This document shows positions 20,988 through 34,009 of a stretch of DNA of 64,000 bases, piece by piece. Numbering within the stretch: the stretch's first letter is position 1; the number at the start of each line of letters is the position of its first letter. The notes under the pieces were generated by a model. It worked only from the letters and a program-made list of their open reading frames with translations. It ran no database searches and was not told the origin of the DNA. Made by a program: the position numbers and the translations under genes. The stretch is from the NCBI GenBank assembly GCA_003427395.1, contig BFEA01000004.1:3950290-4014289 (forward strand), in the 5' to 3' direction. The DNA comes from Chara braunii (Eukaryota; Streptophyta; Charophyceae; Charales; Characeae).

Positions 20988-22260
20988 GGCTGCAGACGAA
21001 AAAGGGGGGGCGTACGGCCAGGGGTAACCAATCCGAAGGCTTGGAATTATAGCGCGGCACAGTAGAGCAGCGGCTCCACTACGGCCCGCGCGGCGCCGCG
21101 CGGCGCGGTCCTCCCCGTCACACTAGCATCACGCCTGGGTTCCGCCTTGCCCTTCCCGGCTTCCCTTCTCCTTGGATACTCCACCGCGCCCCAGGGATAG
21201 CCGAAGAAGAAGACGGCACAACCAGCTGCAGCTACCCCTTCGCCTCCTGCCCTTCGCCTCTTCCCCGTCGGCGACTTCCGAACCGAAACAAGCCGACCCC
21301 AGCCGAACCGAAAGTCGCCGACTCCGCGCCGAAGTTTCAGAAACACCTACAGATAGCTGCCGAGGTTCGTCCACTCTGCGACTCTTCCCTTACCCCAATC
21401 ACCCCAGCTACCACCTCGCTGGCCCCATTAGCCCGCCACGCAACGATAGACGTCGCCGCAAAAGGAGCAAGAAAGATCGTAGGACGGCACATCCACGTTG
21501 CAGAACTACCGCGGCTCAACTATACACTTCAGTCTTTCTCTGCGATGACTACCCCTGCTACCCATTCCGAAAAGCAAGCACGACGCACGCACCAGTCTTT
21601 CCCTACCCGCTCTCGGCCTCCATGGTGACACAGCGCAGTGTCGTGCCGCGGAGAAGATGCGCTGACGAGCCTGCCTGCGCCTTCTCCCCCGTTCCCCCCC
21701 CCCCCCCCCCCCCCACGCCTGTATTCCCTTTATTTTCTCCCGGTCTTCCCTTTCAGGCGGCTTCCCTGCCACCCACCGCGCCAGGGCCGGTGATTGAACG
21801 AACGCCTGCCCCCAACGCCTACTCAAGAGCCCACGCGCCGACGTTCTTTGCCGTCGACGAGGGTGAAGGACGAGCAAGAGAGGCGGCGTGTGAAGAAACC
21901 CTCTTTTCGACGCCCTCGCACCGCTACCGCGTGTAAGACTTACAGGACGCTGTATGGTGAGCTTTGGCGTCAATAGACCGTCTGAACATGGCGCCGCGAA
22001 GAAGACGGAAAGACGGTCACATCATGCATGAAACTACCGTCACAGGGGCCTAGGCATCCATGCCCAAAGCTTGTCCTGGCACGCTGCTGATGCGCCGGCC
22101 GCGCCACCGCCAACACCGCACTGCTTCTCCCCGCCCACCGTCTCCCCACAGACAAGCGCGACAACGAAGTTCCCGTCGCCGACACTGGTCATCGACTGGA
22201 CAACACACACCTCGCCCTCTCGCTTTCGCCCCGTTCCGGAGTGGCGCCCGTCGAGCAAGG
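20988..22260 (-). promoter_or_regulatory. GC-rich, CpG-rich region upstream of TPL start
   Basis: Immediately upstream of the TPL ATG the composition changes from microsatellite-rich to strongly GC-rich, with many CG dinucleotides (notably 21075-21110). A TATAAT-like word lies on the minus strand near 21044-21053. By position it should hold the 5' UTR and promoter of TPL, but no transcription start can be read. Several long overlapping ORFs in all frames here are a by-product of GC richness. Confidence 0.35.
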
Positions 22261-25200
22261 CAATTACCAAAGAAAATAGGAGGGTGACAGTCAAATGTGC
22301 CACAGTCGTGGCCTTGATTGCCAAAAATGCCACAGCTTGGGAAATAATGGCCGTACCGCCGTTTATGCTTGCGCGAGGCAGACACCACTACTACTACTGC
22401 TGGAGCTCTCCTTTTCGCCCCCGCTTCCCCTGTTTTTCTCACGTCATTTTTTTTTTTCCTCCTTACTCGTTTCCCCGTCTTCCATGACACGCTGAAATCG
22501 AGACCGCGCCGGCGCCTCGACGGGATGCTGATACGAGAGCCGACTTATTAACGCTTCCGATACGTACGGGCACTTATCAGATAATCCATTTTCTTGAAGA
22601 TCAACCTTCTTTTCCGCCCTCGACTTCAATTTGCTGGAAGTAAAATTCCCGCAGTGTTTTATCTGAGGCCCGCGCAGCGTATCACACAGCCAAGCCCCGC
22701 AAAGAAAGTGCGCATATAAATAAACTAGAATATCGTTGGACACCCGCAACCGAGTGATCACTGCGCCGCCGGCTTCCGGCAGATCACCGCAGAGCCACAG
22801 ACTGATGACCCTCAGCTGCAGACAAGAGAGAAGTGAGTACTTGCTCTGCCTGACAGAGATCGATGAAAACAAGGTGGGCAAAAAACCTTCCCGCAACGAC
22901 GACACGCACAAATCGAGAAAAACAAACAGAGGCGGGGGGGGAAGCTTCGCGTGCAACAAGAGAAGAGATGCCGGCGACTGATCGATTCACGCTCCCGTTG
23001 ATTACTTTTACCGAGGCTGCCTACCGAAGCGGGTCCCGCTGTTCAAGGGCGCTCTAACGAACCAACAGCGGACCGCATGGCTGAGGCTGTAAAGAGAGCC
23101 TGCAGAGCCATACGCAGAGAAAGCTGTGCACACGACCTGGGCCCAGTCGGCTTGGCAAATCTCTGGTGGTATATAATGGGCCTCGCTCCACCGCTCGCCA
23201 CATGCACAAAAGGCAAAATATATGGCGATGTAACTTCCCATGTCCTAGCGAAAGATTCATTTTCATTTTGCACATTTGGTGAGTAGCCGAGCGAGGCCCA
23301 ATGGCGGTAGTTTCCTTCTCTCTAAACTCGAAAATACGTGCGACTTCCTTCTCAAAAAAATCACCTTGGACCTCAAGGTCCTTCTCCAAATGAACATGAA
23401 CAAGAAATGGGCCAAGTGCATACCGTGTGCAGATTAGCAGATAATGAAGAGCATTCTGACAGGGGTATTCCCCTCTCTGCGAACTTGGAATTAGCCATTT
23501 TGCACTTTTTTTCTTTTTTCTTTTTTCTTTTTTCTTTTTTTCTTTTTTTTTTTTGCACTTTTTTCGTCATCCTGTTTCTTCGCCTGTTTCCTTCCGCAAA
23601 CGAATGGTAGCCCCTCAACTATTTGAACCCCTTACCTACTCACAGGCTCTTACATTCGCCTGCAATGCACCAGGCCCGAGGTGCTAGCGGTGTCTGCTCT
23701 TACCAGCACCACTACCGGAGGGGGTTGTTGGGAAAAAAGGAAAAAAAAAAAAAAAAAAAAAGGCTTCTGCTAATTACTAAATGGGAATTTTTGTATTTTG
23801 CCCCTCAAAGAGGTGTTCATTTGTGCTTACACTCACAGTCCCTCCAACCTGCAATGTTTTCTCCAGGCACCTGTCAGAGAGTGGTGGAACTTTAAGGCAT
23901 TGGCCTGGCCTTCCTATGGTTGGGCCCGCAGCACTCCATGTGCAGCCTGTCGCCAAGTGCCAGCCATCTAGAAAAGCGGAATGGCTACGAGTATGGGCAT
24001 ACTACGCAGATGTCCGGCCCAAGAGATGCAAGGATTATTTCACAATTTTCAACCATTGCCGCAGGGCCTGCGAGTATAGCTTAGATGTCTGGGGGACCAA
24101 AATTTTCCCTTGGGGTAAGTAGTCGGCGGTCACAAAACAAGTTTGGGAATGCATTCCAAACAGCACTTTTAACGCTTCAGTCGCTGCCTGAGTTTGACAT
24201 TCAGTTGAAACTTGGGCCGCTGTTTCCAACATAGGGGCTTTTTGTTATCAACACTTCAGTCACTCCACGTAGGCTGTGACGCCCAACCTCACGCCCGGCG
24301 CGACTTCCTGATCGGAGTGGGATGTGGGCCTGGAAGTGCGAAAAGGGGTGTGCCAAGGATTTTTGGGAAATTGGGGGTGGAGTCCCAGGTCAGAACTGAG
24401 ATCTCCTGTGGCAAGGTTTCAGGGGCATAGGTGCAATTAGGCTAAAGGACGGGTTGCTTTCGGTGTGATGGCGGTCGATGTCGTGCAGCATAAGGCAGAT
24501 GGCATGCGCGGTGCATCCTGGGCCGTCCGATCCGCCCGTTCTAGTGACGGCGGTTCGGGAGAAGTCCGCTCGTGAGGGTTGCGATTTCTATGGGTCGAAC
24601 CTTCGGGTGTGGACACGTGGCGATTGATGTCGCGGGTTATGGTTAGGCTCCGTAATTCCAGAGGCTCGGCGGTTGCCGCGTCGTCTGCAATTTCTGCACG
24701 GCGTGTGGGGCCAATACGGGGCTACGGAATTCCACGGTACCACCGTGAGTTGGTGGTATGGGAGGAGGACATGGAAGGGAGGGAAATTGGTAACGATAAC
24801 GATGAAGCCGGGGGATATGAAATATTGTGTGTTATAAGTAGTCGGGTAGTCGGGACCCCTCGGGTCGTTGCTTATGGCGCGGTGGAAGTCCCTGGGACAC
24901 AGTCGGTCGTTCTCCGTTAGACAGGGGAATTCCGGATTTTTCAAATTTCCTCGCAGCCTAAGCTGTTCTCCCTCCCAGTATTCTCGGTACTCTGGGTTCC
25001 GCAATCTCTTCCGGTCTGCAGTGTACGACATCTTGTCATTCCGGCGGATTACTAGTTGCAGCGTAGGGGGAAACCTCCGCACGGATCTGATCGTGCTTCG
25101 ATTGACAAGGGAATTTTCGAGTATGGTGGTGGAAATTCCTACCGGCTCAAATTCTCGAAAAAGGGGAATTCTGCACTTATCCCGATACTGGAGGTGCCCA

Positions 25201-25719
25201 GTTCATCAGTGATCGCGAATCGCCCGCGTGTGGACACGTGTAGGCCGTGCTGATCAGATCGCACTTACACGTGCGCACAAAGGTGTTCGATCATACACGG
25301 GCCTGTTGGCTGATTTTCTTGCAAAAGTGAGGGTTCAGTCCTATATGCAAAATTGCCACGGGGCATAGATAATCACTCAATCATCTAATCATTCCGTGAT
25401 CCCGCAAACAATCATTTCCGATCATGCAAAATGACATCGCACACATTACACACCGCAACAACATCAAACTCTTATCGTGACGACAACAAATCAAAGCGGC
25501 AAGCAACGATGATGATTAGGCAAAACGACAAGCATATCATTCCACCAGGACTCGTCCATCCAATATACATAAAAGAGGAAGGATCGAGACCGAGTACGAT
25601 ACCATACAAGGGCCAACGTTAAGACAAAGATGTCGAAGGAAAATAAGAGCGAATTGCCCGAACCGAAATCAAAACTTATATAAAAGATTGAGAAGCACAA
25701 AGAAAAATACAACTCCACG

Positions 25720-25720
<1 letters not shown>
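22261..25720. other. No gene recognised
   Basis: Holds T/A homopolymer runs (about 23509-23552, 23740-23761) and the MITE at 23175-23302. Open frames of 110-165 aa at 24588-25082 (minus) and 24868-25212 (plus) overlap each other and show no domain. Several (AT)-poor, stop-poor stretches explain them. Confidence 0.5.
23175..23302. mobile_element. 128-bp palindromic MITE
   Basis: Ends AATGGGCCTCGCTC (23175-23188) and, reversed, ATTGGGCCTCGCTC (23302-23289), 13 of 14 matching. The inner arms also pair (CACATGCACAAAAGG against CAAATGTGCAAAATG). The right half, AAGATTCATTTTCATTTTGC, recurs with variation at 55650-55710 (reverse), 58990, 59420 and 60005. Confidence 0.6.
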
Positions 25721-25722
<2 letters not shown>

Positions 25723-25787
<65 letters not shown>

Positions 25788-25799
25788 CCTCTCTTTCTC

Positions 25800-25864
<65 letters not shown>
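25723..25864. repeat. Two long (CT)n microsatellites
   Basis: (CT)n at about 25723-25783 and 25803-25864, separated by CCCTCCCTCTCTTTCTCCCA. Confidence 0.9.
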
Positions 25865-25866
<2 letters not shown>

Positions 25867-26119
25867 CCCCCTATGCGAACAGTCCATCGTCACGCACCAA
25901 CCCACGAAGTTGTCACCCCGCTTAGTCCTCCTGTGCCCGTTAGGTTCGCCCACGCGCTACAGTCCGTCGTAGCCCCGCGTGTCAACCCCGCACATTCAGC
26001 ACCAGCTCGTCGCATTGCCCAACTCCCACTTCAACTCACCTCTTACTTCGCTCGTGAGCCGACCCTCACTGATCATGCTACCCTGAGCTTCCAGCAAATG
26101 TTTAAGAGAGCTATCTAAT

Positions 26120-27055
26120 CGCGCAGCCGAAATTTATAGCGTGCATGCATGCACAAAGAACACGGAATTGCAAGGATTTAGAAGGAGAGAAGGGGAGGGG
26201 GTGCCTACGTTTTGCATGGCCAAATCGCGGCGTGGGGGACGTACCCACTCTCCACACATCGATCCGATCATGCAGCCCGCGGGCCAACTAGACACAACAA
26301 AGAAGAGAGCGGGCGCGAAAAACGAATCTCAAGAAGAGAGATACAGTTACAAGGGCGCCCCGCCCAAAATTACAGTTACACTCAAGATTAAGGGCGCCGA
26401 CTAATCAGAGCTCCGTTGCAGCCGCAAAAAGAAACGCACGAGCAAAAAGCACCGTGCGGCAAAGAAAATTTCGAATTCCTAAATTCCTATTTAACGCAAA
26501 AATGCAAAAAAAAACTTTATTAAAGCACAAATCCCGAAAAGAAAGTCTGAAATTCCGAGAGCCATCGAGGGCTCGACAAGATTCGAAAAAGAATTTCAGA
26601 AAGAAAGAAGCAAAACTCCCGCGTGATCACCGCGCCGAAAGTCCGACAGCAGAACAAGAAAGAAGCGACATCAACCATTATTAATCTCGCCTCCGTCGGC
26701 GCGCCAGCCGCTCGATCGACCATCTCGGGACTTGCCCAGCCCTGGCCCCAGCCATCCGAAAAGAAGCGACGTAAAAAGAAGAACAAACAAAGACACCGAT
26801 GCAATTTTCCCATTGGATCCCATCTCCCGTAATTGGCCTAACCTTCCCAGCTTAGGACCCCTCACTGTCGTCGCGCAGAAAATCGCGCGGAACAGGAATT
26901 GGTTCGTCACAAGGCCAGTATCATCCCAACCATAAATGGTGAGGGAACTGGGACGTTTGGTCCTAGAGTCCAGATGATGGAAGTCCACAAGTAGAACCAA
27001 ATATTTATGTATCCCCGGGTGCCAGTTAACTCAATGATGATGTTTCAAGGCCGTT
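26120..27055. other. No gene recognised, up to the assembly gap
   Basis: Moderately purine-rich sequence. The open frames at 26454-26832 are lysine/arginine-rich, overlap on both strands and show no domain. Confidence 0.5.
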
Positions 27056-27753
27056 NNNNNNNNNNNNNNNNNNNNNNNNNNNNNNNNNNNNNNNNNNNNN
27101 NNNNNNNNNNNNNNNNNNNNNNNNNNNNNNNNNNNNNNNNNNNNNNNNNNNNNNNNNNNNNNNNNNNNNNNNNNNNNNNNNNNNNNNNNNNNNNNNNNNN
27201 NNNNNNNNNNNNNNNNNNNNNNNNNNNNNNNNNNNNNNNNNNNNNNNNNNNNNNNNNNNNNNNNNNNNNNNNNNNNNNNNNNNNNNNNNNNNNNNNNNNN
27301 NNNNNNNNNNNNNNNNNNNNNNNNNNNNNNNNNNNNNNNNNNNNNNNNNNNNNNNNNNNNNNNNNNNNNNNNNNNNNNNNNNNNNNNNNNNNNNNNNNNN
27401 NNNNNNNNNNNNNNNNNNNNNNNNNNNNNNNNNNNNNNNNNNNNNNNNNNNNNNNNNNNNNNNNNNNNNNNNNNNNNNNNNNNNNNNNNNNNNNNNNNNN
27501 NNNNNNNNNNNNNNNNNNNNNNNNNNNNNNNNNNNNNNNNNNNNNNNNNNNNNNNNNNNNNNNNNNNNNNNNNNNNNNNNNNNNNNNNNNNNNNNNNNNN
27601 NNNNNNNNNNNNNNNNNNNNNNNNNNNNNNNNNNNNNNNNNNNNNNNNNNNNNNNNNNNNNNNNNNNNNNNNNNNNNNNNNNNNNNNNNNNNNNNNNNNN
27701 NNNNNNNNNNNNNNNNNNNNNNNNNNNNNNNNNNNNNNNNNNNNNNNNNNNNN
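27056..27753. other. Assembly gap (698 N)
   Basis: An uninterrupted run of N. It abuts a (GA)n microsatellite on its right side, so the break probably reflects collapse or failure at the repeat. Frames spanning it have no meaning. Confidence 0.99.

Positions 27754-27842
<89 letters not shown>
27754..27842. repeat. (GA)n microsatellite bordering the gap
   Basis: About 80 bp of uninterrupted GA immediately right of the N run; true length unknown because of the gap. Confidence 0.95.
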
Positions 27843-27845
<3 letters not shown>

Positions 27846-28081
27846 TTTGCTTCGTTTAGTGCTCAAAACTATACCTTGTCTTAAACAATCGTACCCCTCA
27901 TAGCGCATTGGTCGTGGCGGGTTCATAACAGACGACCCCAAACCCAACCTTGCAGCACAGGCTATTTCTCACTCCCCCGGGCCTGTGGGGGGCCTCTACT
28001 GGGCCGTCGCACGTGGCTGCGTAGACTGCAACTTGAAACTCCATTACTCGACTTTTTGACGAAGGGGAGTTTTCACTGCAT

Positions 28082-28336
28082 TTAAAACCACCACTCTCCC
28101 CGACGTAAAAAACCTTCGCCTACCGGTAGGCCGCAATTGTCCAATTTTGATTGCACTACCGGTTCTTCGTGGCCTACCAGGTACTGGTCGGATATGTCGT
28201 CGACGAATTGGGACACGTGCGTCCGCACACGTTCGAAATCTGGTGCTGGCACGAGGCGGTCGAAAGTGTTTTTTGCGGACATCGAAGTGACCGTTGTCAG
28301 AGCAAACACCCTTACAAAGGTATTTGCTCATGATTT
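28082..28336 (-). CDS. Uncharacterised small ORF with coding-like composition
   Basis: An open minus-strand frame of about 80 residues ending at a stop near 28082. It includes NTFDRLVPAPDFERVRTHV, then SQFVDDISDQYLVGHEEPVV, then GLPVGEGFLRRGEWWF. Acidic and hydrophobic spacing looks more protein-like than most frames here. The word ACCGGTAG occurs repeatedly inside, as it does at 48.8 kb, which suggests a repeat-derived sequence. No splice sites or family can be assigned. Confidence 0.2.
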
Positions 28337-29280
28337 TGCATTCGATGCAGGATCGACGCCGGTTACCATACCGGAAACAGCTTGAAGTAAAAAGTAAGAA
28401 TTTTTGGCATGACGCCATGAAGCAATTTTTTCGACCATTGAAGACGAGGTTGCTAGGTGATCATACGCTGTGATACGCAGTGTACGAAAACAGGTAAAGG
28501 TTAGTAAAAGTTAAAAGTCTTCGGTCACAAGGGCCGAAGGTTTGAAAGAAGACAAAAAAAAGGTCGCACTGGATGCAACAACCACGGTATAAAACAGGCG
28601 AAGGTTTAGGCGGTAAGGCAAATACGATTTAGAACAATTCAAGGGCATCCGATCGGCCGGTATGGGAAAGTTAGCAGGTCGCGCCGCCATAAAATATAAG
28701 GATGACATGAAAAATTAATATGACCCCGGCATGAAAAATTAAGATGACCCGGGTTATGAGGTCGGGGCAGTCAAGAGAAACACACTGCAAACCATAATAG
28801 ATAACGACAGTCGGTACATCTGTCCTTACTCGTATGTCGTAAGCGACGGGAGACACTGTTGCAAGTTCTGATATCGTCCGCACAGGGTCTGGACTTAGGC
28901 GACTTGAACTGGTACCCACCTACCTATCGATATTGGGCCCGCCTCGAGTGTCGGACACATCTACCTCTAATTGGTGCGGTACTGGCCTATCTGCTACTTT
29001 AGCATTTTTCCGCCGCTCTTAAATGTTGCAGACATTTTTCCCTGCTGCATGAGCATTTACCCCGCCACAACCCTCAATGACACGATCATAGGTAAGTACC
29101 GGCCCTTCGAGTCTTTCGATCAACCAAGTACCCTTGTGGGCCACGCACACACACTTAACCAGACAAGGCACTTAAAACAGATATGCGAACAGACAACCAC
29201 ACATGCACGCAAACTCTGAAGTAGGCTCGGATGGGATGATCCAGAACTCTATACATACTAGGGTTGCTCCCCTTCTTTTT

Positions 29281-29425
29281 GAAGTGGGAGCTAGCTCAGT
29301 AGGTTTCGGGACAAACTATCGAGCCCACCCGACCTATGAGCTAACTCCCTTTTTATGAAGGGGCTCAACAACGTTTTTCATCTGGGCTCGTGGGATTGGG
29401 GTTTGAACCCACGACCTGAGTATTA
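29281..29425. mobile_element. tRNA-like element with head-to-head A boxes
   Basis: Plus strand: A-box TAGCTCAGTAGG (29292-29303) and B-box GGTTTGAACCC (29400-29410). Between them the minus strand reads GGGAGTTAGCTCATAGG (29349-29333), an inverted copy of GGGAGCTAGCTCAGTAGG (29286-29303). It looks like a SINE or tRNA relic with two opposed heads, not a working tRNA gene. Confidence 0.45.
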
Positions 29426-29933
29426 GGATACGTTAATATTAGTAGAACCACTGCTTAACGGGGATCCGACACTTAGCCTGTACAAGTAGTTAGTAGTTGG
29501 ATTCTTTTTATTTTCTTTTTCGTATTTTCCCTTAATTTTCGCCAGTTATAGTTATATTCTTCTTTTATTTATCTTTATTATTATTATCGTTTTGTTTTTT
29601 TTCTCGATGTCGTGATTTACAGAGTAGATGAACTCGCACCCGAACTACGGGCAGGTTCATTCCTATCGAGGTCAGTGCTACAGGGCTTCAAGCCGGGCCC
29701 TCTCGATCCCGGCCCACATCTTCGAGAGGGGGAGCGGGGAAGAGGAGAGCGCGAGAGACAGATCTCGCGAACACAAGATCAAAACATAGGCGACCTCGTA
29801 CAGGAGGAGGTGGGCAGAAGAGAGAGGGGGAGAGGAGGTAGAGCGCCCGGTGCAGCAAGGAAGAAGGCACCTCGAAGGAAGAAGAAAAGGATCGCGCGAG
29901 CGGGAGAGGAGGTGGTCGCGAAGAATGGAGATG

Positions 29934-29996
29934 CTGAAAGAAGAAGAAGAAGAAGAAGAAGAAGAAGAAGAAGAAGAAGAAGAAGAAGAAGAAGAT
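29934..29996. repeat. (GAA)n microsatellite
   Basis: About 60 bp of uninterrupted AGA/GAA triplets following a purine-rich segment (29720-29930). Confidence 0.9.
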
Positions 29997-31589
29997 GAGA
30001 GGAGAGGGAGAGGATAGTCACCTGGCCTCATCCGTTGATGGCATCGTGAGGGCGGGCTCGTCATCCGCTCGACCTCGTTGGAACGTGCGCTTATAACGTT
30101 CATGGTCAGTACGCTGTAATCTTGGTATGTTACGCATCGTGACGGACCGTGAAGCGCTGCGAGGAGGCATCGAGCCCAGTCGACCGGCCGACGACGAGGA
30201 CAGGAGAGAGAGAAGCAGGTAAGTCCCCACACTCGCAGCAGGCCTCACAATACTCCTATCAAGAGGATGAGCAAAAACGAACGTATCTACAGCTAGAACA
30301 TGGAAAATATACATACTCTAATCCCAAGGCGACTCCCCGGTACTTCTATTGACAAGATGAACGAAAACAAACGAACCTACAGCTAAAACGTGGAATAATA
30401 CATTACTACTCATGTGTGAATGAAACGCACACTACCTCCATCGATAGGATAAAGAAAATGTCGAATGTATTTACCACTACAACATGGAAATATACGCCGC
30501 CACTGGCGCCCGCCCATTGTCACACCGTTGTCCGGTTCGCCCGCGGAATGCCCATTCATGAGTGCATGTGTGTGTACGTGTGTTAGAGAGAGAGAAAGAG
30601 AGAGGAAGGAAACTTACCGTGTCCGTTGTTGATCGTCGTCGTTACAGTCAGGCAATCAACCCCCTGAATACGATACTCGTTCATTCTGGCTGTGCCTGGC
30701 CGGAAAAATGGCTTGAATACATTTAATTCTATTTTTATTATTAACATTATTGTTATGAGGTGCTGGTCATCGATTGATGATAACTGGATGCGGAAGAAGG
30801 AGCATGCCCGTGGGGAAGATGAGGGATCAAGAGGGGGGAAATGAGATGAACACGAGGGAGGAGAGATACACCTGGAAGTAAATGATGACCGTGCAGGAAA
30901 GAAGAAGACAGAAAGGAGAAGAAAAAGGAGGAAGAAGGAGAAGGTTCTGAAGAAGATGATAAAGCAACAACAATAATGACTTAGAGCTCGACAACAGTAA
31001 CTAGATAACCACTGCGACAAACAAGACAAACGACGGATACGATCGCTACGATGACAGGCCAATCCTCGCAAGTCATTCCCTTCGTCATAGGTGGTAGGAT
31101 GTCACGAGTAGAGAGGGATAGGCGCACAGGGGGAGGAAGGTGATGAGCACGACAAGACACTTGCCTGATACACATGCCATCGAAGACGTTCAACCTCCTG
31201 GTGAGTGGATGGAAGCTCGACGAAAATCAATCGCCACAGTCTCTCGTTTGTTCCTTTCCCCTTCCCTGCCTACGGACCACCACATTGGTCTGATTTCTTT
31301 TGTACGATTTTTCCCTCTCTGCCGCCGTCGAGATCAGATGTATGCATTAAAAGTTTGCACTTTCCGTACGGTTGAGAAAAAAAAGTTGGGGATTCAAAAA
31401 GGAAAAATGAAGTAGAGGAGGAAGGAGGTGGAGTAGCGGCCACACGAATGGGAAGATCAAGACTGTGAGGAGTAGTGATGGGGAAGAAGAAAAGGGAGAA
31501 ACAAATAAGAGTAGAAGAGAAGGGGGAGACAGGAAAGCATAGAGAGGGGGGAAGAGGGTAAAGAGGAGTAAAAAGCAGCGACAAGAAGA

Positions 31590-31965
31590 CGACAGAAAGG
31601 AGAAGGCAAACAAACATCAACGGACAACAACAGACAACAATAGACAACCCGATACAATCAAGAACGAACAGACATACAGACACAGACAAAAAACCAGGCA
31701 TATGCAACCAAGCGAACAGCCAAATGCAGACTAACAAACAAACAAATTGACTGACAGACTCAAACAGATAGACAGACATACACAAAGAAACAAACAGACG
31801 CATAGAGAGAGAGAGAGAGGAAGAAGGGGAAGGAAGAGAGGAGCGAAAACGTACCTTGCTCTAATGGTGATCTGCAGGAGCGATATTATCTTCCTTATGG
31901 GTAACAGCGGCAGGGGGTGTTTTCCGACATTAGAGCTCATTGTATCGTTCTCATTTTGACACATA
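31590..31965. repeat. (CAGA)n-centred dispersed repeat, copy 1
   Basis: Degenerate ACAGACA/AACAAACA repeats at about 31600-31800. On the minus strand a splice-like AAG|GTACGT sits at about 31850. Related copies at 32632-33120, 34010-34300 and 35010-35330. Confidence 0.5.
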
Positions 31966-32631
31966 TCTCAATGCTTAATGTTCTCTGCTAAGTACACGAC
32001 TATCTGATTTGCAATTAGCTACGTCATTTTGAGTTTCTGTCTATTGTTCCCGCTCATATTTCTCGCATATAATTGTTATTATTAATACCATTATCATTAT
32101 TATTTATGCAATCAGACTTGTCTTCTCAACACTCAGCATGAGTAGGAACAGATGATGATAACAGTGGCGACTTGCGCCCTCGCAAAGCTTAGAGGTAACG
32201 TAGACAAGAACACAGTTCAGATTCAAACTTGTCTCGATCGGCTATGGCCGATCAGCTGCAATCAGCAGCTTATTCCTATGCACGCAACTCTGGATCACCC
32301 TGAAAGCCCCTTATGCCACTTGCCTTATGTGTAAATCGTGATAAGAAACTCGAAGGGCGACTCTCGGACTATAGAAGCTACGACCATGACCCCTCGGAAG
32401 AACTACAACTACGACTACTAGAATTCACTAAGACTTATATCCGGCAGGTCTACAGATCGAACCCCTACAGCCTAAGGACCTATAGGAGATTACCAACTGT
32501 TTGTGAATACACAGGTCACGAGGTCAACTCGCGAGGTTTACACAGATACTCAACACGGGTAAGGTTAGGACTACGGATCTAGCCCAAGGATCTGCATTCG
32601 CTATTGCTAACAGGACAATACAAGTTCAGAT

Positions 32632-33120
32632 ACAGACTGACAAATGTCACGTCACAGATAACCACAGACAGACGTATGTGAAATACTGAGACAGACAGAC
32701 AGGGAACAGAGATAAATAACAACAGCAGACAAACAAGAGCAGACAAAACATGACAAACAGCGAAGAAAACAAACAGACGACAACATACAAAAAGTTACAG
32801 AAACAGACGTACATGAATAGACAGACAGAGCCGGAGGCCCGTACACGGGTTGAACACGAGTTGTGGGCAGGGCGATAGAAGGCATTCGTAGCCGGTTTTT
32901 CTGTCTGTAGTTGTATAGGACGCTCGATGGTCTTTGGGTGCACATGACATCTGAGAGTGGGGGATCTAGGTAGTGAGTAATACGAGAGACATACCTGATA
33001 ATTGGGAAGAACGGCAGTGGCCGATATCTGCACGTACTTCGGGAGGCTGTTAACGTCACCGGTGGCACTGTGGATAGGCTAAGGAAGATCTACCATTTAC
33101 AGTCTAGGAGCTGAGCGCCA
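32632..33120. repeat. (CAGA)n-centred dispersed repeat, copy 2
   Basis: CAGACAGACAGACAG-rich at about 32660-32830. After it comes a conserved right flank (AGTCTAGGAGCTGAGCGCCA at about 33101) shared with copy 4. The minus strand at about 33071-32999 reads like an exon (ATGDVNSLPKYVQISATAVL) between AG and GTATGT, but no gene is built from it. Confidence 0.5.
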
Positions 33121-34009
33121 GATAGGACGTTGACATTGGTTCTTTGATTGATGATGATGAGAGTTGTCTAGCATTGTCACTTATGAACTTTTGTTGTGCT
33201 CGCATCAAGTGGAGCTCGGGATACAATATTGTTACTGACTCGAGGTCACGAGTATCTGGTCTCATGTGTATGTTACTGTTTAGTTTCTGAAGTTGCTATG
33301 ACTCATTTTCCTTGCATTTTGTTTGGTTAAAATTTTGCTATTTCTATTATGATTATTATTATTGATTGATTGGTATATTAATATTAGTATTACTTTATTA
33401 TTAGTATTTTTTATTATTATTATTTTACTTGTAGATAGACTCACTTTCCTTCTTACTTCACATGCATGTAAACAGGCAGAACAACAAGTCTATCTGGCGC
33501 CCACCCAGAGCTCAGAGATATGGCAACCAAGAACACAGTTGAAACACAGATTCGCTGCTAACTGGTTATGGCACCGGAAAGCCTGCACATCTCACATCCG
33601 ACACTGTGTCCGTCACCCGTCCACACACACTCAACTCCGAATCGCTTTGAATGTCTTGCGCATACTCACTCTGAAGTTATGCGCTCTATCTTTAAACAAT
33701 AGCGGCTATGAACGCTCTATTACTATTGGCTATGTCCCACTTCCACCTCAGGCATCTGCTGACCACCTCACATGAAAACGTTTGGACAGCGCTTTCGCAT
33801 GGCTCGACAGTTTGAGTGAATGAATGGCTAGACGCTGCCTCTTGATATGTTTCGGTTGATCATTAGTCTGCTCCTTTCCACCAGACCATGGTGCACACGG
33901 TCCCTCATGGTGCTTGCTGAACTGGACTGGGGCTGCCTGAACCGGTACCGCCGACTGCATGGGTTTGCACTACCAACTCGATGCAGTTGCACTGCCGATG
34001 TAATGTAGT

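Noticed and set aside
21172-21936. 254-aa open frame and overlapping minus-strand frames upstream of TPL
   Set aside because: GC-rich stop-poor DNA open in several frames at once; Arg/Pro-rich with a poly-C run; no family signature.
24588-25212. Overlapping frames of 164 aa (minus) and 114 aa (plus)
   Set aside because: Both strands open together, no domain, no splice context; not supported as genes.
27007-27947. Frames of about 300 aa on both strands
   Set aside because: They are the N gap plus a GA microsatellite.
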